NCBI GenBank assembly: GCA_964639075.1
Contig: CAZXCB010000005.1
Coordinates: 1 to 40,181, forward strand
Direction of reading: 5' to 3'
Source: JAENVU01 sp964639075
GTDB taxonomy: Bacteria; Actinomycetota; Acidimicrobiia; IMCC26256; JAENVU01
Length of the DNA stretch: 40,181 nucleotides
Shown: positions 32,702-40,181 of the stretch, one piece after another
How the letters are laid out: each line of letters begins with the position of its first letter
How positions within the stretch are numbered: the stretch's first letter is position 1
Made by a program: the position numbers and the translations under genes
The notes under the pieces: generated by a model
What the model was told of the DNA's origin: nothing
The model's database searches: none
What the model saw: the letters and a program-made list of their open reading frames with translations, nothing else

Positions 32702-32730
32702 CCGGGCCGCACGGCAACCGTGCGGCCCGG
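32702..32730 (+). promoter_or_regulatory. 13-bp perfect hairpin before the GT1 gene
   Basis: CCGGGCCGCACGG (32702-32714), loop CAA, CCGTGCGGCCCGG (32718-32730), ending 21 nt before GTG 32752. It may be an attenuator or the far end of a terminator pair. A ribosome binding site GGAGGT follows at 32742. Confidence 0.5.
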
Positions 32731-32751
32731 TCCTCGGCAGTGGAGGTCAGC

Positions 32752-34032
32752 GTGGCTCGGATCGTCGTCTACTCCATGGCGTATCGAGGCGACGTGTTCC
32801 CCTACGCGCCGGTGGCCGCGGAGTTGGCGCGACGCGGTCACGACGTCACCTTCGTCGCCCCGAAGGAGCTGTTGCCCAGCCTCGCCGCCGACGGCGTGAC
32901 CCTCGCCGACGCCGACGCGGGCGAGATGTGCCCGTCGGGACTCGACCGCTACGGCGACTACTGCGCGCGGTGGGGCAAGGCCTTCTCGGGCGCGATGCTC
33001 ATGCCGCTCTACTACCGGCGGCTGACCGTGCCGCGCCTCGATCCGATCCTCGACGCGATCGACGGCGTCGCCGACGGTGCCGACCTGTTGGTCTCGCATC
33101 CCGGGGCGGCGCCGATCGCGACCATGCCGTTCGAGCGGCGAGGGATCCCGTTCATGGTGGGCGACCTGTTCCCGATGCTCGTCCGCACCTCGGATCATCC
33201 GCCGGAAGGGCTCGTGCCGTTCCGCACCGGTAGCTCCGGGCTCGCGCGTCGCGCCAACGACCTCGCGTGGAACGCCGGTCGGAGTCCGATGGCACGGTGG
33301 TGCTTCGACGAGAAGCGGATCGTGGCCAAGCGCCGCGCCCTCGGTCTGGCGACCGACGGGTGGCACGTGATGGATCGGCGACTCTCGCCGGACCACAACA
33401 TGGCGATGGTGTCGCCGCGCTACTACCCGCCCGCGAGCGACTGGGGCGAGGAGTATCCGTTCGTCGGCTTCACCCACTGGACCGGCCCCTTAGACCACCT
33501 GCCCGCCGACGTCGCCGCGTTCCTCCGGGCCGGTGACCCGCCGGTGCTCGTCTGCCTGGGGACGAGCGCGGCGTCCGCGGCTCCCGAGGTGTTCGACCAC
33601 GCCGCGCGGGCACTCGACGAGCTCGGGTTGCGCGGCTTGTACCTCACGTCGAACGAGCTCGTCGCGGCACGGCTCGGGGACCGGGCCGGCGTGTGGCCGT
33701 TCGTCCCGGTCGGTCCGGTGCTGCCGCGGGTCAGGGCGGTCGTGCACGCAGGCGCGCACGGCATGAACTCGCTGGTGCTCGCAGCGGGGAAGCCGTCGGT
33801 CGTGGTGCCGATCCTGTTCGACCAGCTGTGGCATGCGCGCCGCCACGTTCAGCTCGGAACCGGACGCCGTGTCCGCGGCCGGATGACGGTCGCGAAGCTC
33901 CGGACCGCGATCGAGTCGGTCCTCGCGGATGAGACCGAGCTCCGGGCGCGCCAGTTCGCGGCGCTGCTCGCAACCGAGGACGGAACGACGCGCGCCGCGG
34001 ACCGCGTCGAAGCAGTGCTCCGGGCCGGATGA
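32752..34032 (+). CDS. GT1-family (MGT/UGT-like) glycosyltransferase
   Basis: A 426-aa GT-B-fold enzyme. The N-terminal acceptor domain starts RIVVYSMAYRGDVFPYAPVAAELARRGHDVTFVAP, the classic GT1 opening (the pattern of macrolide and sterol glycosyltransferases). The C-terminal donor domain has VLVCLGTSAAS and the donor-binding segment from VHAGAHGMNSLVLAAGKPSV to DQLWHARR; the Asp-Gln pair of the PSPG-like motif is present, though the usual HGGxGT reads HAGAHGM. It would glycosylate a lipid or small molecule from a nucleotide sugar. GTG 32752 has GGAGGT 4 nt upstream. It converges on the hydrolase gene, 13 bp away. Confidence 0.88.
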   Translation: MARIVVYSMAYRGDVFPYAPVAAELARRGHDVTFVAPKELLPSLAADGVTLADADAGEMCPSGLDRYGDYCARWGKAFSGAMLMPLYYRRLTVPRLDPILDAIDGVADGADLLVSHPGAAPIATMPFERRGIPFMVGDLFPMLVRTSDHPPEGLVPFRTGSSGLARRANDLAWNAGRSPMARWCFDEKRIVAKRRALGLATDGWHVMDRRLSPDHNMAMVSPRYYPPASDWGEEYPFVGFTHWTGPLDHLPADVAAFLRAGDPPVLVCLGTSAASAAPEVFDHAARALDELGLRGLYLTSNELVAARLGDRAGVWPFVPVGPVLPRVRAVVHAGAHGMNSLVLAAGKPSVVVPILFDQLWHARRHVQLGTGRRVRGRMTVAKLRTAIESVLADETELRARQFAALLATEDGTTRAADRVEAVLRAG

Positions 34033-34045
34033 CGAGACCGGCGCG

Positions 34046-34930
34046 TCATCCAGAACGGCGACCGCTGACGCCGTCGACGAACTCCAGGATGAGCGCGTTC
34101 GTCACCTCGGCCTGCTCGATCGGCGGGACGTGCGCGGCATCGGGGATCACCGCGGTCCTCACGGCGGGTGCGACGCGTCCCAGCCGGGCCACGGCCCGAT
34201 GCGGGTCGGTCACGGGGGTGTGCTCGCCGACGAGGAACTGCATCGGTGTCCGGATCGAGCGGAGATCGCGGTCGGAGATCCGGCGCGGGAAGGGCTGGGC
34301 GGTCCGGAAGCTCGTGAACCCGAGACGGAGCACCTCGAACAGCTCGTCGGACGGAAGCGACCCATTCCCCATCTCGCGGATCATCCGTTCGAACGCCCGC
34401 TCGCTCCTCGTGACGGCGGCCGTCGCCATCCGCGCGGCGAAGCCGAGTGGGGGACGCGTGATCGAACCGGGCGGGTCGATCACCGTCACGCTCGCGAGGC
34501 GACCGGGTGCGCGGACGGCCTGGTTCATGGTGACCCATGCGCCGTAGGAGAGCCCGACCAGATGCACGACATCCGCGTCGAGCTCACGAACCACGTCGTC
34601 CAACCAGGCCGCCATGCCGGCCGCGCCCTCGATCGGCTCGGTCTGGCGGCTCCGGCCCGCATCGCCGATCACGTCGACGGCGAGCACAGGGTGTCGCGCA
34701 CCGAGCGCCACGACATTGAGCCCCCACGACGTCGACGTGGAGAACACTCCGTGGAGCAGCATCACGGGCACGCCGGATGACGCGCCGCACACGTTGATGT
34801 GCGTCGGCCCGTAGCGCGTGGGAACGTCGACTGCGTTGGGCGCGACCGGCCACGTCGCCAGGCACGCGTCGTACGCCCGCTCGTACTGCGCCTGCGCCGC
34901 CGCGCTCCGGAAACCCCCGACTCGGCTCAC
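34046..34930 (-). CDS. Alpha/beta hydrolase
   Basis: A 294-aa alpha/beta-fold hydrolase. The oxyanion strand reads MLLHGVFSTSTSW, the nucleophile elbow GLSYGAW (Ser), the acid is probably in FLVGEHTPVTDP, and the histidine in IPDAAHVPPIEQ. No signal peptide, so cytoplasmic. The cap region (about 165-215) is basic and helical. Esterase or C-C hydrolase activity cannot be separated by eye. GTG 34930 is used; the first 25 residues are polar. It follows no neighbour closely on its own strand; the 121-bp upstream gap (34931-35051) shows no clear element. Confidence 0.85.
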   Translation of the reverse strand: MSRVGGFRSAAAQAQYERAYDACLATWPVAPNAVDVPTRYGPTHINVCGASSGVPVMLLHGVFSTSTSWGLNVVALGARHPVLAVDVIGDAGRSRQTEPIEGAAGMAAWLDDVVRELDADVVHLVGLSYGAWVTMNQAVRAPGRLASVTVIDPPGSITRPPLGFAARMATAAVTRSERAFERMIREMGNGSLPSDELFEVLRLGFTSFRTAQPFPRRISDRDLRSIRTPMQFLVGEHTPVTDPHRAVARLGRVAPAVRTAVIPDAAHVPPIEQAEVTNALILEFVDGVSGRRSG

Positions 34931-35051
34931 CGGCTCGACCCGTCAGCCACCGACAACCTCGCCCGGCGCCGCACCGTGGTGATGGCGGTCACGCCCTGTG
35001 CCCGGCTCGTGCAGCGGAGTCTCGACGGTCGGGAGGCATCACGGCAACGGG

Positions 35052-35513
35052 TCACTCGACGAAGCAGGCCCGGAACGGCAGGCGCATCGCGTCGAACCGG
35101 CGCTGGGCGCGGGCCTCGAGATTCCACAGGGCGTCGCCCTGCGCGTCCGGATCACCCGCTTCCGCGTCGTCGAGCCTGTTGGCGGCGCGAACCAAGAGGC
35201 CGAGTCCCGCGCGCCAGTCGGCCTCGATCGAGCGGGGCGGCTCGAGCACGCGCAGCTTCGCTACCCAGGCCCGCATGAATGTGCCGAGACCGACCGGCTT
35301 CGCACCCCCGACCGGCTTCGGAAGCTCCGAGAAATGGCTGGCGGCATCGAGACAGATGCGATCGGCGCGGGCCACGAACTGGGCTTCCGAGAGCGGGGCC
35401 CCGGCCCCCCTCGCCGGCTGGTCACGGTGACCACAGGCGACCAGGACGACCGAGGCCGTCGACAGGGACACCGCGGCCAGAGCCCGCGACACCGACATCC
35501 GGCTCATACCCAT
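35052..35513 (-). CDS. Small lipoprotein of unknown function
   Basis: A 153-aa exported lipoprotein. The signal peptide ends in the lipobox VLVAC. The mature part is helical: FVARADRICLDAASHFSELPKP, then FMRAWVAKLRVLEPPRS and LGLLVRAANRLDDAEAG, resembling the actinobacterial families of small helical lipoproteins with a conserved ADxIC start and an early PP motif. One further cysteine (FRACFVE) could pair with that Cys. No function is assigned. GGGGGAG lies about 8 nt before ATG 35513, and an ECF-type promoter sits 37 nt upstream, so it is a predicted regulon member. Confidence 0.75.
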   Translation of the reverse strand: MGMSRMSVSRALAAVSLSTASVVLVACGHRDQPARGAGAPLSEAQFVARADRICLDAASHFSELPKPVGGAKPVGLGTFMRAWVAKLRVLEPPRSIEADWRAGLGLLVRAANRLDDAEAGDPDAQGDALWNLEARAQRRFDAMRLPFRACFVE

Positions 35514-35549
35514 GACGACGCTCCCCCGTCAGCGGTGTTTCGACCTACC

Positions 35550-35578
35550 GACGGTTGCCAGGGGCCGCGCGGGTGACA
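35550..35578 (-). promoter_or_regulatory. ECF-type promoter of the small lipoprotein gene
   Basis: Minus strand: TGTCACCCG (35578-35570), 16 nt, CGTC (35553-35550), followed by GGTAGGTCGAAACACCG. It lies in the 87-bp gap after the MBL RNase gene, 37 nt before ATG 35513. Confidence 0.65.
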
Positions 35579-35600
35579 GCCGAGAGACGGCGCGGCCGGA

Positions 35601-36998
35601 TCAGTCGAGACGGACCCGCTCGCCGAAGCGCGGCACCGCCGCGGTCCAGCCGAGCGTGGTACCGATCCGGTCGCGGAGGGCGGCGGACGCGTCCGGCTCG
35701 CCGTGCACCAGCAGGGTCATCTCCGGCGGAGCGTCGGCGGTGCCGAGCCACGACACGATCTCGTCGCGGTCGGCATGCACCGACAACCCCGAGAGGTCGA
35801 CCACGTCCGCCCGGACCGCGACGTACCGGCCGAGCAGCTTCACCACGCGCGCGCCGGACTGCAGTGAGTGCCCTCGCGTCCCGGACGCCTGGAACCCCGC
35901 GATCGCGATCGTCGCGCGGTGATCCGGCAGGTAGCGCTTCAGATGGTGGAGCACCCGTCCACCCGTCGCCATGCCCGACGCGCTGAGGATGATCGACGGC
36001 ACCGCGCCCTCGTCGAGCGCGGCCGACTGCTCGACGTCGTGGACCTCGCGGAACTGCTTCGGGTCGAGCAGGTCCATCACGTCGCCGGCGTCGTCACGGA
36101 TCTCCGGATCTGCACGACCGACCGCGTCGCGGTACACCGCGAGCGCGGCGAGCGCCATCGGGCTGTCGGCGTAGATGGGCACGGTCGGGACCTCGCCCGC
36201 CTGCATCATGCGCGTGAGGTGCAGCAACACCACCTCGGTCCGGTCGACCGCGAACGCCGGGATCACCATGGTGCCGCCCCGGCCGACCGTACGGCTCACG
36301 GCATCCCGGAGCCGGTCGAGCACGACCTCGTCCGGGTCGTGCACCCGGTCGCCGTAGGTGGACTCGGCGACCACCACGTCGCTCGGTGCCATCGGCTCGG
36401 GCGCGCGCAGCATCGGATGCAGCGGGCGACCGAGGTCGCCGGTGAAGGTGATCGTGCGGCCGCACGCGGCGAACCGCACGGTCACCACGGCCGAGCCGAG
36501 GATGTGGCCGGCGCGCCGCCAGGTCGCGTGGACCCCGGGAGCGACCTCGACCTCCGTGCCCCAGTCGACGGCCGTGAACCGCTCGGTCGCGGTCCACGCG
36601 TCGGCCTCGGTGTAGAGCGGGCGGGCCGGATGGTGCTTCGAGAACCCGGCGCGGTTCGCGTACGCGGCGTCCTCTTCCTGCAGGTGTCCGCTGTCCGGCA
36701 GCACGATCGCCGCGAGCGCCCCGGTGTTCCGGGTGGCGAGGACGTCACCTCGAAAGCCGTCGCGGACGAGCGCGGGAAGGTAGCCGGTGTGGTCGAGGTG
36801 GGCGTGGGTGACGAGCACTGCGTCGACCGATGCCGGGTCCACCGGGAACGGCTCCCAGTTCCGTCGCCGCAGGGGCTTCGCCCCCTGGTAGAGCCCGCAG
36901 TCGACGAGCACCCGCGCGTCGTCGACCTCGAGGAGGAACCTGCTGCCGGTGACCGTCCCGGTCGCACCGAGGAACGTCACGACCGGTTGGGAGCTCAC
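35601..36998 (-). CDS. Metallo-beta-lactamase/beta-CASP ribonuclease-like protein
   Basis: A 465-aa member of the MBL beta-CASP RNA-processing family (CPSF/YSH1-like). Zinc ligands are visible in THAHLDHTGYLP (His65, His67, Asp69, His70), RRAGHILGSA, FTGDLGR and the C-terminal VHADRDEIVSWL. The beta-CASP insert contains GGTMVIPAFAVDRTEVVLLHL and SASGMATGGRVLHHLKRYL, and the RMMBL end reads LLVHGEPDASAALRDRI. These enzymes cut or trim RNA. It is about 460 residues, as usual, and lacks extra domains. GTG 36998 gives a normal N-terminus (VTFLGATGTVTGSRFLLE). Confidence 0.93.
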   Translation of the reverse strand: MSSQPVVTFLGATGTVTGSRFLLEVDDARVLVDCGLYQGAKPLRRRNWEPFPVDPASVDAVLVTHAHLDHTGYLPALVRDGFRGDVLATRNTGALAAIVLPDSGHLQEEDAAYANRAGFSKHHPARPLYTEADAWTATERFTAVDWGTEVEVAPGVHATWRRAGHILGSAVVTVRFAACGRTITFTGDLGRPLHPMLRAPEPMAPSDVVVAESTYGDRVHDPDEVVLDRLRDAVSRTVGRGGTMVIPAFAVDRTEVVLLHLTRMMQAGEVPTVPIYADSPMALAALAVYRDAVGRADPEIRDDAGDVMDLLDPKQFREVHDVEQSAALDEGAVPSIILSASGMATGGRVLHHLKRYLPDHRATIAIAGFQASGTRGHSLQSGARVVKLLGRYVAVRADVVDLSGLSVHADRDEIVSWLGTADAPPEMTLLVHGEPDASAALRDRIGTTLGWTAAVPRFGERVRLD

Positions 36999-37029
36999 GC
37001 CGGGATGGTAGAGGGACCGCGAGCAGCGA

Positions 37030-37398
37030 TCACTCGGGCGCGAACAGCTGGAAGAAGGTGGGGAACGTGCCGATGATCCCGAGCCCGAGGAGGACGAGCG
37101 TGAGCACCAGCGCGCCGGTCGTCTCGGAGCGGGAGCGCCGCAACACGAGGTGGAGGACCCCCCACGCCACCAGCCACACGGCGACTGCCATCGTCGTCTT
37201 GCCCGAGAGCGGGCCCACGCGAACGCTCCATTCGAACCATTCCTTGGCGCGCTCGCTCGCTTCGGCGAGCGTCGTGAAGACCCCGAGTGCGAAGGCACCG
37301 ACCCCCGCCGCGATGATCGCCGCGGAGATCGGCCCTTCGGGCTTGTCGTGGAACTGGATGCCGGCCATGACCGGCTCGGAGGTGCTCGTCTGCGTCAT
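37030..37398 (-). CDS. Three-span membrane protein, unknown
   Basis: A 122-aa protein with three hydrophobic spans (about 25-45, 65-85, 93-113) and short polar ends. Residues FHDKPEGPISAAIIAAGVGAFALGVFTTLAEASERAKEWFEW open it; the helix WFEWSVRVGPLSGKTTMAV joins spans 1 and 2. ATG 37398 has GGGGGAA as ribosome binding site, and the gene starts 8 bp after the stop of the next membrane protein. No family is recognised; together with its partner it may be a small membrane complex. Confidence 0.7.
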   Translation of the reverse strand: MTQTSTSEPVMAGIQFHDKPEGPISAAIIAAGVGAFALGVFTTLAEASERAKEWFEWSVRVGPLSGKTTMAVAVWLVAWGVLHLVLRRSRSETTGALVLTLVLLGLGIIGTFPTFFQLFAPE

Positions 37399-37406
37399 TG
37401 TTCCCC

Positions 37407-37919
37407 CTACTTGACCGGTGCGACCTTGGTGATGAACGCGCCGAGCGCCCCTGCGACCCCTGCGAGGACGAACGCGATGACGAGCAGCAGCATCGCCGTC
37501 TTGCGCACTCGATCGTGCTTGATCAGGTTGACGCCGTAGTACACGACGATGAACGCGGCGGCCGTCGCGAGCATCGGGCTGATCCAGGCCACGTGCTCCT
37601 TCCACTCCATCGCGAACTTGTGCCAGTCCTCGGTGTTCGGATTCGCGAGCAGCCGGGACTTGGGGCTGGTCGCGACCTCCTCCCGGTACCACGGGTACAC
37701 GATGTAGGTACCGCTCAGGACGGTGAGCCACGCGACGACCGCCATCGCCACGACACCGACCTTGAGTCGGCGCATGCGCTCGACGATCCCCTGCTCGGTG
37801 ACGAGGCCCGGCCGGAGGCTGTACAACCCGGCGATCGCGCCAGCGAACGCCAGGAGGAACAGCGCGCCCAGGACCATCCCGTGGATCAGCCCCCACCACT
37901 CACGATTCGTGAAGCTCAT
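37407..37919 (-). CDS. Four-span membrane protein, possible haem site
   Basis: A 170-aa protein with four to five spans. His13 (WGLIHGMVLGALFLLAF) and the His in WKEHVAWISPMLATAAAF lie near the ends of membrane helices and could form a bis-histidine haem site, in the manner of small cytochrome b-type or DUF2231-like proteins. The loop SGTYIVYPWYREEVATSPKS with aromatic residues sits between spans. This reading is inference. ATG 37919 overlaps the TGA of the upstream zinc-ribbon gene (ATGA). The next gene follows in 8 bp. Confidence 0.7.
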   Translation of the reverse strand: MSFTNREWWGLIHGMVLGALFLLAFAGAIAGLYSLRPGLVTEQGIVERMRRLKVGVVAMAVVAWLTVLSGTYIVYPWYREEVATSPKSRLLANPNTEDWHKFAMEWKEHVAWISPMLATAAAFIVVYYGVNLIKHDRVRKTAMLLLVIAFVLAGVAGALGAFITKVAPVK

Positions 37920-38071
37920 GTGCCCCCCTCAGCATGTTCCGGCGTCCACAGAACACGACCGACGGCATCGCACGAAGGGCAGGAGGTCCCGCGACGACGG
38001 ACGAACGTCCCGAGCCCACACCCGCGACAGCGTCGGCGGGCCGCCTCACGGACCTGAGATGATGCCGGCAT
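37916..38071 (-). CDS. 51-aa zinc-ribbon protein, coupled to membrane genes
   Basis: A 51-residue basic protein with a clean zinc-ribbon: RCRGCG at 15-19 and SCPSCD at 30-34, spaced as in rubredoxin-like knuckles, ending LWTPEHAEGG. The TGA overlaps the ATG of the next gene (ATGA), which argues strongly that it is translated, although it is short and lacks a good ribosome binding site. It starts 34 bp from the divergent ABC gene; a TSS near the ATG (leaderless) is likely. A metallochaperone or regulatory role is only a guess. Confidence 0.65.
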   Translation of the reverse strand: MPASSQVREAARRRCRGCGLGTFVRRRGTSCPSCDAVGRVLWTPEHAEGGT

Positions 38072-38105
38072 CGGCCGGAGCGAGCACGTCTTCACGTTCG
38101 ACCAT

Positions 38106-38783
38106 GTGACCGTCGCCGACGGCGAGCGGTTGCGGCTCGACGACGCGTGCGGCGCGGTTCCCGGCGAGGGTGTCACGGTCGTCGTGGGTCCGTCGGGCTC
38201 GGGGAAGTCCACGCTGTTGCGCTGCTGCAACCGCCTGGAGGTCCCGACGAGTGGGCGCGTGCTCTTCCACGCGGCCGACGTGGCCGGACTCGACCCGCTG
38301 ACGCTGCGGCGGCGGGTCGGGATGGTGTTCCAGCGACCGACACCGTTCCCCGGCACCGTTCGCGAGAACCTCGCGGTCGCCCGACCGTCGATCACGGATC
38401 GCGAGGCGGCCGCCATGCTCGATCGGGTCGGGCTGCCCGCAGGGTTCCTGGACCGCATCGCGAACGAGCTGTCCGGCGGCGAGGCACAGCGTGTGTGCCT
38501 CGCGCGCACGCTCGTGACCGAGCCCGAGGTGGTGTTGATGGACGAGGTCACCTCGTCGGTCGATCCGGTCCAACGTCACGGGCTCGAACAGCTCGCGCGG
38601 GCGCTCGCGTCGGGGGGTGTCGTCGTCGTGTGGGTGACCCACGACCTCGCGCAGATGCGTCGGCTCGCGGACCACGTGCTCGTCGTCGTCGACGGTCGCG
38701 TCGCGCACGCCTCCGGCGTCGCCGGGCTCGACGCCGATCTACCCACACCAGTGCGTTCGTTCCTCACCGGGGAGGCTCAATGA
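38106..38783 (+). CDS. FetA-like ABC transporter ATPase
   Basis: A 225-aa ATP-binding protein, partner of the FetB-like permease that follows. Walker A VGPSGSGKST, Q-loop MVFQRPTPF, signature ELSGGEAQRV, Walker B VVLMDEVTSSVDP and the H-loop VTHDL are present. E. coli FetAB exports iron; the same role here is inferred from the pair. The only usable in-frame start is GTG 38106 because a stop lies at 38055 with no ATG or GTG between. The end overlaps the FetB ATG (ATGA). It shares a 34-bp divergent spacer with the zinc-ribbon gene. Confidence 0.85.
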   Translation: MTVADGERLRLDDACGAVPGEGVTVVVGPSGSGKSTLLRCCNRLEVPTSGRVLFHAADVAGLDPLTLRRRVGMVFQRPTPFPGTVRENLAVARPSITDREAAAMLDRVGLPAGFLDRIANELSGGEAQRVCLARTLVTEPEVVLMDEVTSSVDPVQRHGLEQLARALASGGVVVVWVTHDLAQMRRLADHVLVVVDGRVAHASGVAGLDADLPTPVRSFLTGEAQ

Positions 38784-39562
38784 CCGACATCGGATGGCAG
38801 GGGTTCGCGCTCTCGCTGCTCCTCGTGCTCGTCGCGATCGTGCTGTCGCTGTGGAAGCAGCTCGGGCTCGAGCGCAGCATCGCGTGGGCGGCGGTGCGCG
38901 CCGCGGTGCAGCTCCTGGCCATCGGCCTGCTGCTCCGCGTCCTGCTCGAACCCGGCACCTCGATCCTGTGGGGGTGGCTCTGGGTGCTCGTCATGATCGT
39001 CGTCGCGTCCGGGACCGTCCGGTCGCGCGCGCCGGAGGTACCCGGCCTGTTCCCGCTCGCGCTCGTCGCGTTCGGGGCGTCCGCCGCGCTCACGCTCGGC
39101 GTCCTGTTCGGCCTCGGTGTCTTCGAGCTCGACATCCGCACGCTCATCCCGCTCGCCGGGATCATGATCGGCAACTCCCTCGCCGCGACCGTCCTCGTCG
39201 GCCGCCGGCTCGTCGAGGAGCTGCGCGACAAGCGCGACGAGGTCGAGGCGCGCCTCGCGCTCGGCCAACCCGCGACCGAGGCGGCGAAGCCCTACGTCCG
39301 CAACGGTCTCCGTACCGCCTTGATCCCTCAGATCGAGACCACCAAGGCCGTCGGGCTCGTGGTGTTGCCCGGTGCGATGACCGGCCTCATCCTCGCGGGG
39401 GTCAGCCCGCTCGACGCCGTCCAGGTGCAGGCGGCGGTGATGTACCTCGTCCTCGGGTCCGTCGCGACCACGACCACCGTGGTCGCGCTCGGAGTGCAAC
39501 GGCGGCTCTTCACCCGCGACCACCGGCTCCTGCGCGTCACCTCGACCTCGTCCGGCCGCTGA
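38780..39562 (+). CDS. FetB-like ABC permease (UPF0014)
   Basis: A 260-aa membrane protein with seven spans. Family marks are the WKQLGLERSIAWAAVRAAVQL opening (basic, then the gate helix), GIMIGNSLAATVLVGRRL and NGLRTALIPQIETTKAVGLVVLPGAMTGLIL, the last being the typical UPF0014/FetB core with TTK. ATG 38780 overlaps the ATPase stop (ATGA) and has GGAGG 4 nt before. Predicted to export iron with the ATPase; no metal was seen in the sequence, and substrate is by family only. Confidence 0.9.
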   Translation: MTDIGWQGFALSLLLVLVAIVLSLWKQLGLERSIAWAAVRAAVQLLAIGLLLRVLLEPGTSILWGWLWVLVMIVVASGTVRSRAPEVPGLFPLALVAFGASAALTLGVLFGLGVFELDIRTLIPLAGIMIGNSLAATVLVGRRLVEELRDKRDEVEARLALGQPATEAAKPYVRNGLRTALIPQIETTKAVGLVVLPGAMTGLILAGVSPLDAVQVQAAVMYLVLGSVATTTTVVALGVQRRLFTRDHRLLRVTSTSSGR

Positions 39563-39587
39563 CCTCGCGGCACGGCAGTATGGGGGG

Positions 39588-40181
39588 ATGGACGTCGGGG
39601 CGTCGCTCTCCACGCGCACGTTGCCGGCGCGCGTCTCCGGCGCGTTGGCGCGCCGCGGCCACTACGACCGGTGGGTGCTCGTCGTCGCGCTGAGCGGCCT
39701 CTTCGCGACGACGTTCCCGATCACGGTCCTCACCCTCTCGATCCCGACGATCGCGAACGACTTCCACGTCGACGACGCGGACCTCGCGTGGGTCATCACG
39801 CTGCCCACGCTCTGCTCCGCGCTCGCCCTCCCGATCCTCGGCAAGCTCGGCGATCTCTACGGGCACCGCCGGGTCTTCCTGGTCGGCTTCGCGGTCGCGA
39901 CCGTCACCACCGCGCTCACCGCGACGGCCGGGACCGCCGCGCTCCTGATCGGCTGGCGGACGCTCACGCAGGTGGTCGGCGGAGCGACGCTCCCCAGCTC
40001 GTTGGCGCTCATCAGCTCCGAGTACCCGCCCGAGCGCCGCGCCCGCGCCATGGGGTGGTGGGCCATGGTCGCGGCCGGCGCACCCGTCGTCGGACTCGCG
40101 CTCGGCGCGCCGGTCATCGACGCCATCGGATGGCAGGCGCTGTTCGTGCTCCAGGCCGCGTTCATGGTCGTCCCGGTCGTC
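39588..40181 (+). CDS. MFS transporter, N-terminal part (runs off window)
   Basis: The first 198 codons of a major facilitator superfamily protein, open to the window end. Five to six spans are visible, with motif A GKLGDLYGHRR between spans 2 and 3 and IGWRTLTQVVGGATLPSSLALI for the fourth, as in 14-TM drug/H+ antiporters (DHA2-type). The first 30 residues are basic and cytoplasmic. ATG 39588 lies 25 bp after the FetB stop, directly after a GTATGGGGGG run, so a leader of a few bases or coupling are both possible. Drug export is a family guess. Confidence 0.85.
   Translation, partial: MDVGASLSTRTLPARVSGALARRGHYDRWVLVVALSGLFATTFPITVLTLSIPTIANDFHVDDADLAWVITLPTLCSALALPILGKLGDLYGHRRVFLVGFAVATVTTALTATAGTAALLIGWRTLTQVVGGATLPSSLALISSEYPPERRARAMGWWAMVAAGAPVVGLALGAPVIDAIGWQALFVLQAAFMVVPVV

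Noticed and set aside
1..40181. Mobile element, prophage or integrase
   Set aside because: No transposase, integrase, phage structural gene or terminal inverted repeats were seen.
1..40181. tRNA genes
   Set aside because: No cloverleaf with the GGTTCRA T-loop and CCA-like end was found by eye; a covariance search would be decisive.

Overview
The window is about 40 kb of very GC-rich DNA with densely packed genes, many joined by 4-nt stop/start overlaps (GTGA or ATGA) and many starting at GTG. A type A RNase P RNA, a CdsZ-like zinc-ribbon gene beside RNase H and histidine-phosphatase genes (as in mycobacterial Rv2229c-Rv2228c), an AddAB-like pair and many lipoproteins point to an actinobacterium, perhaps of the Acidimicrobiia type; the class is inference. 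Three runs of N (22525-22624, 25068-25077, 32646-32655) show a draft or metagenome assembly. No tRNA, CRISPR array, transposase, integrase or phage gene was seen.

Layout. 1-5.6 kb: the 3' part of rnpB, two SAM methyltransferases, a cupredoxin lipoprotein, a tiny membrane ORF behind a foldable leader, a DinB-MOSC fusion and a secreted beta-helix protein. 5.7-10.8 kb: a plus-strand surface-glycan operon (acyltransferase-3/SGNH protein, GT-C-like membrane protein, GT87-like mannosyltransferase). 10.7-13.0 kb: a minus-strand chain of zinc-ribbon protein, RNase H, small membrane protein and histidine phosphatase. 13.0-21.8 kb: a class A penicillin-binding protein and an AddA/AddB-like helicase-nuclease pair. 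21.9-25.7 kb: a CBS-domain protein, a repeat-flanked assembly gap, an APH-kinase fusion and an alpha/beta-hydrolase lipoprotein broken by a gap.

25.7-35.6 kb is the most interesting part. An ECF sigma factor (29490-30110) is followed by a coupled membrane protein (probable anti-sigma), a membrane protein with neocarzinostatin-like domains and an ABC exporter. Five sites with one bipartite architecture (TGTC-R-CCCG, 15-16 nt, CGTC) lie before the sigma gene, the ABC exporter, a Calx-beta/Fn3 secreted protein, a Cu/Zn-SOD-like secreted protein and a small lipoprotein. In four of them the -10 is 37-41 nt from the start codon; at the sigma gene it is about 11 nt away, predicting a leaderless autoregulated transcript. 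I read this as a local envelope-stress-type regulon.

32.7-40.2 kb: a GT1 glycosyltransferase, an alpha/beta hydrolase, a beta-CASP metallo-beta-lactamase RNase, a three-gene operon (51-aa zinc ribbon plus two membrane proteins), a FetAB-like ABC pair and the start of an MFS transporter that runs off the window.
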